The notes below the pieces were generated by a model. The model saw nothing but the letters and a program-made list of their open reading frames with translations, was not told where the DNA came from and did no database searches. Shown piece by piece: positions 8,166-19,659 of a DNA stretch of 64,000 nucleotides (its first letter is position 1; every line of letters starts with the position of its first letter). The DNA lies in contig NZ_JAUEQY010000009.1 of NCBI RefSeq assembly GCF_030406325.1, positions 1 through 64,000 on the forward strand, written 5' to 3'. The position numbers were made by a program, and so were the translations under genes. Source of the DNA: Actinomadura sp. DC4. Lineage in GTDB: Bacteria > Actinomycetota > Actinomycetes > Streptosporangiales > Streptosporangiaceae.

Positions 8166-10010
8166 GTGTTGGACGGACTTGAAGAGATCGCCTGGGATGA
8201 CCTCGACCACGCGTACGGCGCGGCCTCCGACGTACCGGACGTCCTGCGGGGGGTGGCCGAGGGCGACGGCGACGCGCTGAACGAGCTGTTCGGCACGATC
8301 TGGCATCAGGGAACGGTGTACGAGGCCACCACGCACGCCGTCCCGTTCCTGATCGAACTGCTCGCCGCGCCGGACACCGACACGGCCGGGCTGCTCGGCC
8401 TGCTGTCGGCGATCGCCGAGGGCGACCCCGAGGACGAGGACACCGGCACCCGGGACGCGGTGGCCGCCGGCGCGCCCACGTACCTGCGGCTGCTCGCCCA
8501 CGAGTCGGCGGACGTACGCGCCGCCGCCGCGCACACGCTCGGCGTCTCCGGCGAGACGGCCGATCCGGCCCTGCTGGAGCACATCGACGCCGACCCGGTC
8601 GTACGCGCGAGTGTCGTCTTCGCGGCCGGCGCCCTGGACGCGGCGACCCCGTCCCGCGTCCAGGCGTGGCTGCGGGATCCGCACCCGCTGCCCCGGCTGG
8701 CCGCCGCGCTCGCCGCCGAGCCGCCCGTGGTCGAGGTGCTGGAGCGGGACACCCCGCCCTCGCTGGAGGACCTGCCGCGCCTGCCCTGGGCCGCCCTCGC
8801 CGAGGACCCGCTGCTGTGGGTGATCGAGCGGCTGCCCGACGACTGGGACCTGCGGATCCGGCTGCTGCGCGGCTGGATGCGGCACGAGGACGGCGAGGTG
8901 CGCAAGGGCGCGGTGTACGCGACGGAGTACCCGATCCTCACGTGGCGTCCCGCCGCCGGACGGCTCGTCGGCGACCTGGCGCTGCGCCTGTCCGACCCCG
9001 AGCGCGACGTCCGCTACTGGGCGGCGAGCCACCTCGCCGGCGCGGGCCGGGCCGCGGCTGAGGCGGCGGATGCGCTGTGGGACCTGCTCCGAAGCGAACC
9101 GGCCGAGCACAACACCCCGGCCGCGTCCGCCCTGAACGCCCTGTGCCGTCTGCGGGACCCACGCGCCGCGGAGTACCTGGCGGCCAGATTCGCCGCCGAA
9201 CCGGCCGACCTGTCCGGGCTGGAGACCGCCATCGGGCTCATCGGCCCGTGGGCCGCCACCTGCCGCGACGCGCTGGTCCGGCTCCTCCCGGAGACGCCCG
9301 AGGGCAACACCCGCATCGCGGTGATCGGCGCCGTCGGCCGCCTCTGCACCGGCGAGGCGACGATCCGCGCCGTCGTGCCGGAGCTCCGCCGGCAGTGCGC
9401 CACCCACCCCCACGTCACGACCCGGGTCCTCGGCGACCTCGGCCCGGCCGCCGCCGGCGCGCTCCCGGAACTGTGCGCGCTGCTCACCCACGACCAGCCG
9501 ATCGTGGCGATCAACGCGGCGCGCGCCGTCTGGCTCGTCGCGGGAGACAGGGACGCGGCACTCGGCGTCCTGCGGGAGCGGATCACGGGCGGAGAGGGGT
9601 ACGACCGGTCGCACGCGCTCGCTGCCCTCGCCGATCTCGGCCCGGCAGGCGCCGGCCTGGCGCCCCTGCTGCCGGAGCTGTTCGACTCGGGGGACGAGAC
9701 GACGGCGGTCCGCTCGGCGACCGCCTACTGGTCGCTCACCGGCGACCCCGAACCGGTCGTGCCCGCACTTCTGCCCCACGTACGGGCCGGCCGGCCCGGC
9801 GTCGAGGCGGTCCGCCGCCTCGGCGAGATCGGCCCGCCCGCCGCCGAGGCCGTACCGGCTCTCCGGCAGGCCGTGACGTCGGACCTCCGCCAGATCGAGT
9901 TCGGCAGCCCGGCCACGTGGGTCGCCGAGGACGAGGAATGGGCCGAGGTCTGCACCGAGGCCCTCGACCGCATAGCGCCCCAGCTCACAGCGGTGAACGA
10001 CACCGTGTGA
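8166..10010 (+). CDS. HEAT-repeat protein
   Basis: A 614-residue cytosolic protein made almost entirely of alpha-helical repeats of about 35-45 residues with PBS-lyase/HEAT-like units (for example DVRAAAAHTLGVSGE, DVRYWAASHLAGAG, QPIVAINAARAVWLVAG). Such solenoids are protein-interaction scaffolds. No catalytic motif is visible. The start region HQGTVYEATTHAVPFLIELL is characteristic of actinobacterial HEAT proteins that open with a short conserved cap. It has no operon partner: the next gene starts 155 bp later with its own ribosome binding site. Confidence 0.82.
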   Translation: MLDGLEEIAWDDLDHAYGAASDVPDVLRGVAEGDGDALNELFGTIWHQGTVYEATTHAVPFLIELLAAPDTDTAGLLGLLSAIAEGDPEDEDTGTRDAVAAGAPTYLRLLAHESADVRAAAAHTLGVSGETADPALLEHIDADPVVRASVVFAAGALDAATPSRVQAWLRDPHPLPRLAAALAAEPPVVEVLERDTPPSLEDLPRLPWAALAEDPLLWVIERLPDDWDLRIRLLRGWMRHEDGEVRKGAVYATEYPILTWRPAAGRLVGDLALRLSDPERDVRYWAASHLAGAGRAAAEAADALWDLLRSEPAEHNTPAASALNALCRLRDPRAAEYLAARFAAEPADLSGLETAIGLIGPWAATCRDALVRLLPETPEGNTRIAVIGAVGRLCTGEATIRAVVPELRRQCATHPHVTTRVLGDLGPAAAGALPELCALLTHDQPIVAINAARAVWLVAGDRDAALGVLRERITGGEGYDRSHALAALADLGPAGAGLAPLLPELFDSGDETTAVRSATAYWSLTGDPEPVVPALLPHVRAGRPGVEAVRRLGEIGPPAAEAVPALRQAVTSDLRQIEFGSPATWVAEDEEWAEVCTEALDRIAPQLTAVNDTV

Positions 10011-10165
10011 CCGAATGGTCGCCGACCGCATGATCACCCCGTTGTCCAGGGGGAACGTGGCCGTATCCGGACAGAATCCGCACCATCGTCCTTGGCCGCT
10101 TAGGCATCCTAAATAGGCGGGTTCAACCGGGGGATCCGCAGATCAGGCAAAGGGGCGTACGGGCC

Positions 10166-10828
10166 ATGGCGAAAATGGTCTTCTTCACCGACAACTACAC
10201 CGACCGCTCGACGGACAACGGTTACCAGTTCGAGTTCCATTGCGAGCGGTGCGGGAACGGCTACTCCTCCTCGTTCCAGCACTCGGTGTCGGGGTTCGGG
10301 GGCAAGCTGCTGCAGATGGGCGGCGACATGCTCGGTGGGCAGATGGGGAGCAAGGCCTCCGAGCTGGGCTGGGACGCCCAGTGGCTGCGGGGGTACGGCG
10401 AGCGCGGGTCGACCCGCGACAAGATGCTGGCCAAGGCGGTCGAGGAGGTCTCGCCGCAGTTCACCCAGTGTCACCGTTGCGGGCAGTGGGTCTGCAACCA
10501 GATCTGCTGGAACGGCGAGCGCGGCATGTGCACGACCTGTTCGCCCAAGCTCGCTCAGGAGGTCGCCGGGATGCAGGCGGCGGCGCAGGTCGACCAGCTG
10601 AACCAGAAGATCCGGGCGCAGGACTGGACCGGCGGGGTCGACTACCGCGACGAGGCCGTCGGACGATGTGCCGCGTGCGGCAACGACTCGGGCGGGGGGA
10701 AGTTCTGCCGGCACTGCGGCGCACCGCAGGCGGCGGCGCCCCAGGCCACGAAGAAGTTCTGCACGAACTGCGGCAACAACCTCGCCGACGCGAAGTTCTG
10801 CAGCGAGTGCGGCTGGCCGGCCGGCTGA
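10166..10828 (+). CDS. Zinc-ribbon protein with several CxxC pairs
   Basis: A 220-residue protein with at least five zinc-binding knuckles: CERCG near residue 26, CHRCGQWVC and CTTC near 108-132, CAACG/CRHCG near 170-188, and CTNCG/CSECG near 198-217. The last two pairs are classic zinc-ribbon units of the zinc_ribbon_2 kind. The N-terminal 95 residues are Gly/Met rich (KLLQMGGDMLGGQMG). The role is unknown; such proteins are often membrane-stress or assembly adaptors in actinomycetes. Its stop overlaps the ATG of the next gene by one base, indicating co-translation. Confidence 0.75.
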   Translation: MAKMVFFTDNYTDRSTDNGYQFEFHCERCGNGYSSSFQHSVSGFGGKLLQMGGDMLGGQMGSKASELGWDAQWLRGYGERGSTRDKMLAKAVEEVSPQFTQCHRCGQWVCNQICWNGERGMCTTCSPKLAQEVAGMQAAAQVDQLNQKIRAQDWTGGVDYRDEAVGRCAACGNDSGGGKFCRHCGAPQAAAPQATKKFCTNCGNNLADAKFCSECGWPAG

Positions 10829-11475
10829 TGCGTGCGGCCGGGGAACAGGACGACGCCGGCTTAGGCAGGCAGACCCCGAGGCTCGCCGAGTTCGACGCCC
10901 TCCGGCTCCGGTACGGCGGCTGGCAGGACACCCCCGAGGACGCGATCGGCGCCGAGGAGTGCGTCCGGATCCTGCTCGACGAGGGGCTCTGGTGGGCGGC
11001 CTGCGCCGAGGCCGTACGGCACGACGCCGCGCGGCTCCGGGACTGGACCACGGCGTCTTGCTGGGCGGCCGAGGTGGTCGACGGGGAGTCGGGCGACGAC
11101 GCGGCCGGCCGCCGTACGCTCGCGGTCGCGCGCCTCGCCGCCGGCCCGGCGGACGAGGACACGCTGCGGGCGGTGGCCGCCGACTGGGAGGCGGCGCGGG
11201 TGCTCCCCGGCTCCGCCGACGCCATGGTCGCCCTCCAGCTCCACCTGCTCCGCGGCGACGTGCGGCGCGGGCGGCGGAGCCGGATCGGCGTGCTCTTCGA
11301 CGCGCTCACGGACGGCTGGACGGGCGTCGCGGGAGTCGTCCTCGAGATGGAGGTCGTGCCCGGCGGGCCGCCCGGGCTGTTCCCCGACCCCCGCGTCATG
11401 CCCACCTTCACCGCCGACGCCGACTTCCAGCGGGGCCCTGGCCATCGCCTGGGAGCGGCACGGCCGCCGTGGTGA
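10828..11475 (+). CDS. Uncharacterised protein, probably frameshifted near its end
   Basis: A 215-residue protein with no family I recognise. It is helical and rich in Trp/Ala (ECVRILLDEGLWWAACAEAV, DWTTASCWAAEVV), with a repeat-like TPR/HEAT feel. It starts at the ATG overlapping the zinc-ribbon stop. Near 11434 the sequence CAGCGGGGCCCTGGCC appears to hold one extra G. Removing it gives a smooth helical continuation (DFQRALAIAWERHG), whereas the present frame ends in a low-complexity tail (GHRLGAARPPW). The change lies just before a WD40 remnant, so the true 3' end may have been lost. Confidence 0.55.
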   Translation: MRAAGEQDDAGLGRQTPRLAEFDALRLRYGGWQDTPEDAIGAEECVRILLDEGLWWAACAEAVRHDAARLRDWTTASCWAAEVVDGESGDDAAGRRTLAVARLAAGPADEDTLRAVAADWEAARVLPGSADAMVALQLHLLRGDVRRGRRSRIGVLFDALTDGWTGVAGVVLEMEVVPGGPPGLFPDPRVMPTFTADADFQRGPGHRLGAARPPW

Positions 11476-11705
11476 ACGACGACACCACCATCGACGGCAG
11501 GCTCGCCGTCGACCTGACCGCGGTCGAATTCCGGCCGGGCGGAAAGGCGCTGTTCACCACTGATTTCATCGGGCGCGTACAGCAGTGGGACATCGCCCGC
11601 CCGGCCGACCTGAAAACGGCCGTCTGCGCCATCGCGCACCGCCGTCTGACCCGGGAAGAATGGAAGAGGTACGTCCCCGGGCGGGAAATGAGCAAGGTGT
11701 GCTGA
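11472..11705 (+). pseudogene. C-terminal fragment of a WD40-repeat protein
   Basis: This frame reads VDLTAVEFRPGGKALFTTDF then GRVQQWD, one WD40 blade, followed by LKTAVCAIAHRRLTREEW and YVPG...C. That is the conserved tail found at the end of large actinobacterial WD40 proteins (C-x-IA-x-R-x-LT-x-EEW-x-x-Y-x-PG). Only about 77 residues remain, with no N-terminal blades and no plausible start. It lies directly after the frameshifted gene, so a deletion probably removed most of a WD40 gene. Confidence 0.6.
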
Positions 11706-11757
11706 GAAAGGCACGGCGAGAGAAATGAACGCCTCCCGGATTCCTCCTCGCCGCGAC

Positions 11758-11763
11758 TATCAT
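11758..11763 (+). promoter_or_regulatory. -10 box of a leaderless promoter (membrane protein gene)
   Basis: TATCAT ends 6 nt before the ATG at 11770, supporting that start over the in-frame ATG at 11725. Confidence 0.5.
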
Positions 11764-11769
11764 GCCGCC

Positions 11770-12174
11770 ATGGCGGCACCGCCCGAGGGCTCGGCAGACG
11801 GCGTCGACCTGCCGCCTCCTCCGCGCGAGCCCTACCGCCATTCCCTCCGCCGCTGGCGTCTTTCGCTGGAGCGTTATCACGGGCTCCGCTACTGGGCGCT
11901 CACCCGCGGCCTGCCGCTTCTCATGACCTACGTCGGGCTGTTCGTGGCCAGCGGTTTCGCGATCGGCTGGCGGCGCGCCTATGACGTGAGCATCGGGATC
12001 ACCTCGCCCGCCGGCTCGCGCGTTCCCGTGCTCGCCTGGTTCCTTTCGGTCGCCGGGTGGCTGCTCGTACCGGCCGTGGTCGGCGGCATCGCCGGATACG
12101 TCGTCAGCGACGCCATCACGTCGCGGCGCACCGGGTCGGCCGAGGAGATCTTCACTCGAGACGACGATGAGTGA
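11770..12174 (+). CDS. Two-helix membrane protein (possibly DUF6313 family)
   Basis: A 134-residue protein with a Pro-rich N-terminus and two hydrophobic segments, LLMTYVGLFVASGFAIGW (about residues 55-72) and VLAWFLSVAGWLLVPAVVGG (about 88-110). The combination of a W-rich first helix, the ITSPAGSRVPVLAWFLS loop and GGIAGYVVSDAI resembles a small actinobacterial family that I believe is DUF6313; this attribution is from memory. The stop overlaps the ATG of the next gene by 8 bp, making a probable three-gene unit with the two following uncharacterised genes. Confidence 0.6.
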   Translation: MAAPPEGSADGVDLPPPPREPYRHSLRRWRLSLERYHGLRYWALTRGLPLLMTYVGLFVASGFAIGWRRAYDVSIGITSPAGSRVPVLAWFLSVAGWLLVPAVVGGIAGYVVSDAITSRRTGSAEEIFTRDDDE

Positions 12175-12493
12175 CCGCATCCCGCCCCTGCGGGAGCTGT
12201 GCTTCACCCGTAACGGCCATCGCGTGCCGCCGGGCTTCGCCGTGAGCTACGTCCGGGCGCACGGCAGTGAATGGCTGGTCGCCGAAGAGCACTGGGAGCG
12301 CCTCGTCGCGCAGGTCCTGCGGACCAAGGACGTGGGCCGGCGCGCGTCGCCGGGCGAGGCGATGCGGGCTGCGGTGACGATCGCGAGCACGCTGCTGTCC
12401 GACCCGCTGTTGCGACGTCGTTGCCCGTACTGCCCGTCCCAGGTGAGAGGAGGTGCCCATGGGCGAGAGCCGGCCGGAGCCGAACAGCCTTGA
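12167..12493 (+). CDS. Small uncharacterised protein with a C-terminal CPYC motif
   Basis: A 108-residue soluble protein, not recognised. The first 60 residues (LCFTRNGHRVPPGFAVSYVR, WLVAEEHWERLVAQVL) look like a compact alpha/beta domain. A CPYCP motif lies near residue 86, after which the composition becomes polar. The start overlaps the membrane protein gene by 8 bp, and its 3' end overlaps the next start by 35 bp. The tight packing suggests joint expression and perhaps a complex. Confidence 0.55.
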   Translation: MSDRIPPLRELCFTRNGHRVPPGFAVSYVRAHGSEWLVAEEHWERLVAQVLRTKDVGRRASPGEAMRAAVTIASTLLSDPLLRRRCPYCPSQVRGGAHGREPAGAEQP

Positions 12494-13358
12494 GTCGCTC
12501 GTCGGCGACCTGCTGGCCGCCGCGAACCCCGAGCGCGACGCCGCCTGGGTGCACGAGCACGCCGGCCCGCTGGCCGCCTCCGCGCTCGACGCCGCGGACG
12601 AGGCTGGCGCACCGGAGCCCCCGGCCGCGCCGCCCTTCGACCGTGCGCTCCGCGAGGCGCTCGCCGAGGTTCGGCTGTCGGCCGAGACGCCGCGGGCGCA
12701 CGTCCTCACCGGCGACCTCGACCTGGCACTCGTCGCGGCCAGGACCGCGCCGGACGGCCGGTACGCGATCGAGCTCACGGCCGCACACCTCGACTCCGAG
12801 GTCGTGGTGCCGGCCGGGATCTGGCTGGTCCTGCGGGCCGACGGCGGCACGCGCGCCCTCCGCCACCTCGCCGGGCTCGACGAGGCCGGGCGCGCGGAGT
12901 TCACCGGCGTCCCGGAGGGCGACTGGGCGTTCGACCTCCTCGTGCTCTCCGGCACGGCCCGCGACGACGCGATCCCGCTGCCCGTCGTACGCGCCGCCCC
13001 GGGCGCGATCGCGGCTGCGGGCGGGGCGTACGCGGTGGCGCTGCCCGGCGGGATCGTCCTGCTGCTGAGCGAGCCCAAGGGCACGGCCCCGTACGTGCTG
13101 GAGGTCCTCGCGCCGGGCGGCCGGATGAAGGTCTTCCAGGTGCACTACTGGGGCACGGACGGCCGCCCGCACACGCTGTTCGTGCCCGGCGCGCACCGGT
13201 CGCGGCTGCGCATGCGCGACTTCGCCCCGTCCGGTCCCTGGTGGCTCGCCGACGCCACGGGCGAGATCGGCCCGGCCGACACGGAACGGGTCCAGGCCTC
13301 CGTCGAGGCCGCCGACAACAGGGTGACCACCCTGGCCTGGCGCGCTCTCCTCGGCTAG
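12459..13358 (+). CDS. Uncharacterised 299-residue protein
   Basis: Not recognised. It has a short helical N-terminus (about 1-90), then a beta-rich middle (LVLRADGGTRALRHLAGLDE, GRAEFTGVPEGDWAFDLLVL) that looks like the small carboxypeptidase-regulatory or immunoglobulin-type module seen in actinobacterial multi-gene conflict or signalling operons. A further beta-rich C-terminal domain follows (VFQVHYWGTDGRPHTLFVPG). GAGAGGAGG precedes the ATG at 12459 by 5 nt. It overlaps the previous gene by 35 bp and closes the three-gene unit. Any role in signalling is only inference from style. Confidence 0.6.
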   Translation: MGESRPEPNSLESLVGDLLAAANPERDAAWVHEHAGPLAASALDAADEAGAPEPPAAPPFDRALREALAEVRLSAETPRAHVLTGDLDLALVAARTAPDGRYAIELTAAHLDSEVVVPAGIWLVLRADGGTRALRHLAGLDEAGRAEFTGVPEGDWAFDLLVLSGTARDDAIPLPVVRAAPGAIAAAGGAYAVALPGGIVLLLSEPKGTAPYVLEVLAPGGRMKVFQVHYWGTDGRPHTLFVPGAHRSRLRMRDFAPSGPWWLADATGEIGPADTERVQASVEAADNRVTTLAWRALLG

Positions 13359-13402
13359 TCGGCCCGCGCGCAGAACCTCCCATACCGGTAGAAGTCCATC
13401 GG

Positions 13403-13437
13403 TTGACTTTTAGATAACGCGTATGCATAACATGCAT
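13403..13437 (+). promoter_or_regulatory. Promoter region of the NRPS operon with twin ATGCAT palindromes
   Basis: TTGACT (13403-13408) is followed, 17-19 nt on, by an AT-rich -10 candidate (CATAAC/TAACAT, 13426-13433). Two copies of the self-complementary ATGCAT (13423-13428 and 13432-13437), separated by AAC, flank and overlap the -10. This AT-rich 40-bp block is unique within the surrounding high-GC DNA and is the only evident promoter before the biosynthetic operon. Confidence 0.45.
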
Positions 13438-13509
13438 GCGCACTGGTGGTCACCGTCTCGCATTCCGTGACCCCTGCGTGCGGAGGAGACGGGAGGCTGA
13501 TCGCCTTGG

Positions 13510-16500
13510 TTGAACGGTGCCCACGTGCCTGAGCCGCCAAGCCTCGTGCGAGCGGCCGAGCCCACGACCGTCCCGGCGTTGCTGCGGGCGCGTGCCGAGG
13601 CCGAGCCCGGCCGCGTCGCCCTGCGGCTCGCCGGCGGCGGGACCCTGACCTACGGAGACTGGGACCGGCGCTCGGACGCCGTCGCCCGCGGCGTACGCGA
13701 GCGCGGGCTGCGCCCCGGCGATCCCGCCGGACTCGTCTTCGGCCCCGAGAGCCACCTCGACTTCGCGGTCGCCTACTGTGGCGTGCAGAAGGCGGGCGGC
13801 GTCGCCGTACCGCTCGGCGCGCACCTCGGGCCGCACGCGATCGCCGGCCTCCTGCGCCAGTGCGAGGTCGCGGGCACGGTGCACGACGGGTCCGCGCCGC
13901 AGACCCCCGGATGGTCGACCACCACCGCCGAGGCCGAGCCTGCTCTCGGGGCCGAAGACCTGCTCGGCCTCGGCGTACGGCCGGCGGACCCGGCCCAGAT
14001 CCTCTACACCTCCGGGACGACCGGCCGGCCCAAGGGCGTCACCGCCACCCACGCGAACCTCACGTACGGCCTCGACCCGGCGCCCCGGCCCCGGCCGCTC
14101 GCGCACTCCGAGCACTGCCTGCACGCGTTCGCGCTCGGCTCCAACGCCGCCCAGACGATGCTGGTCAACGCGCTCGTGGCCCGGCCTGCGACGGTGATCG
14201 CGCCGGGCTTCGACGCGGAGGAGTTCGGCGCGCTGATCGAGCGCCACCGCGTGGGCAGCGTCTTCGTCGTCCCGTCGATGGCCATCGAGCTGGTCAACCG
14301 CCGGATCCCGCAGCGGTTCGACCTGTCGAGCGTGCTGCTGTTCGGCTCCACCGCCGCCGCGCTGCCGCCCGCGGTGGCGCTCGCCCTGTCGGAGGCGCTG
14401 CCCGGCGCGACACTGACCAACAGCTACACCTCCACCGAGGCGGCCCCGGCGCAGATCACCATGGTCTTCGACCCCGAGCGGCCCGGTGCCCTCGGCCGGC
14501 CCGCGCGGCCCGGCGACATCCGGATCACCGGTGAGGACGGCCGGCCAGTGCCGCGCGAGTGCACCGGCGCGGTCTGGCTCCGCTCGTACGCGCCGCCGCG
14601 CGGCTACCACGGGCAGGCGGCGGACGGCGTGTTCGCCGGCGGCTGGGTGGCCATGGGCGACCTCGGCTACCAGGACGCCGACGGTTACCTGCACCTCGTC
14701 GACCGGGCCGACGACGTCGTCAAGTCCGGGGCGCTCGCGGTCTCCACGCTCCGCGTCGAGGCGGCGCTGCACGAGCACCCGGCCGTCGCCGAGGCCGCCG
14801 TCGTCGGCGTCCCGCACCCGGTGCTCGGCCAGGCGCTCGCCGCCGCCGTCGTCCCCGCGGGCGAGATCGGCGACCTGCGCGCCTTCCTGGCCGAGCGGCT
14901 CGGCCGCCACGAGATGCCCGCCCACATCCGCAGCGTCGACGCGCTCCCGTACAACGCGGCCGGAAAGGTGGTCAAGGGCGAGCTGCGCGCGGTCCTCGCC
15001 CTGGGCGAACGCCGCAACGGACCGGCGCCCGCGTCGGCGACCGAGACCGCGCTCGCCCGGCTGTGGGGCCGCCTCCTCGGGACCGCTGGCGTCGGCGCGA
15101 GCGACGAGTTCTTCGCCCTCGGCGGCGACTCGATGCGCGCCGCGCAGCTCGCCACGCTCGCCGGCGAGGAGTTCGGCGTCGACGTTCCCGCGGCGCTCGT
15201 CTTCGACCACCCCGACCTGGCCGGCCAGGCGGCCTGGATCGACGCGGCCGGCCGCGCCGCGCGGCGGCCGGCCGACGGCGGGTCCGACGAGCACGCGGTC
15301 GGCTCCCTGCAGGAGCACCTGCTCACCTGGATGCACGAGCTCGACCCGCCGCGCGACGTCGGCCCGATGCACGTCGCCGTGCGCGTCCACGAGGAGGTCG
15401 ACCCCGCCCTCCTGGCCGCCGCCCTCGACGCGCTGGTCCGCCGGCACGACGGCCTGCGCACGCGATTCGCGCGCGGGCCGGCCGGCTGGACCGCCACCGT
15501 ACGGGAGAAGCCGCCGCCCGAGCTGGTCACGCGCGACGCCGTCGGCGCGACGGAGGAGGAGCGGCAGCGCGACGCCGCCGGGCTCGTCGCCGCCGAGGTG
15601 GCGCGGCCGTTCGACTGGCGGCGCGGTCCTCTCGTCCGCGCGGTCCTGGTCCGGGTCGGTCCCGAGGAGTACCTCGCCGCCCTCGTCATCCACCACCTCG
15701 TCGTGGACGGCTGGTCGATGGGCATCCTGCTGCGCGAGCTCGGCCTGCTGTACTCCGCGCTGCGCACCGGGCACCGGCCCTCGCTGCCGCCCGCGACGCA
15801 GAGCGCCGACGTGGTCGCGTGGAACCGACGGCAGTGGCCGCGTACGCGCCCGCTGTGGCGGCGTGCCCTCGACGGCGCGCCGGCGGCCGTCGAGTACTTC
15901 CCCGGCCGCCGCCTCGCCCGTACCTACCAGGCCGCGTCGCAGCGGTTTCTGTTCGAGCCCGACCTGGCCGCGGGCCTGCGCGCCGTCGCGGAACGGCACC
16001 GGACGAGCGCGTTCACGCTGGTCGCCGCGTGCTGGCTCGCCGTGCTGGCGCGGCACACCGGGGCGAGCGAGTTCGTCGCCCTGACCCCGGTCACCGGCCG
16101 GGCCCGGCCGGAGTTCGAGAGCGCGGTCGGCTGCCTGGCCCAGTCGCTGCTCGTCCGGGTCCCGGTCGGCGACGACCCGCCGCTGGGCGTCCTGGTGGAG
16201 CGCGTACGCGACGGGCTGCTCGCCGCGACCGACCGCCAGGCGTACCCGTTCGCCGAGTTTGGTGCGGCCGTCCCGTTCCCGGTGGAGATCCCGTTCAGCC
16301 GGTGGCCGGGCGAGCCGCACTTTCCCGGGCTGATCTCCGAGGCGTTCGCGCTGCCGCACGGCCTCGTGTGGAGCTGGCCGCTGCCCGGCGAGGACCGCGG
16401 CGTGCCGAAGCTGGAGCTGGCCGAGCTGCCCGGCGGCCGGATCGAAGGACGGCTGACCTACAACCGGCACGCCTTCGTCGAGGACACCGTCGGGCATCTC

Positions 16501-16568
16501 GCCGACGACCTGAAAGAGACGGTCGCACGCGCCGTGACCGGCGCTCCGACACCGGCAGGGAGTAACCG

Positions 16569-16572
<4 letters not shown>
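13510..16572 (+). CDS. NRPS initiation protein, acyl-ligase-like A - PCP - C
   Basis: 1020 residues. The adenylation domain (about 1-505) has A3 LYTSGTTGRPKG, A5 YTSTEA and the A10 lysine in NAAGKVVK. At the A4 position it has no Asp (FALGSNAAQTML), and SGALAVSTLRVE replaces the usual A8, so it resembles fatty/aryl acyl ligases more than amino-acid A domains. A carrier domain follows with FFALGGDS (S541), then a condensation domain (about 595-1005) with HHLVVDG (first H is residue 728). It probably starts the chain with an acyl group. The TTG at 13510, 13 nt after GGGAGG, is used; a GTG at 13525 is the alternative. The stop overlaps the next start (ATGA). Confidence 0.88.
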
Positions 16573-19634
<3,062 letters not shown>

Positions 19635-19659
19635 CCCACCGACGACGTCAGGAGACGAC

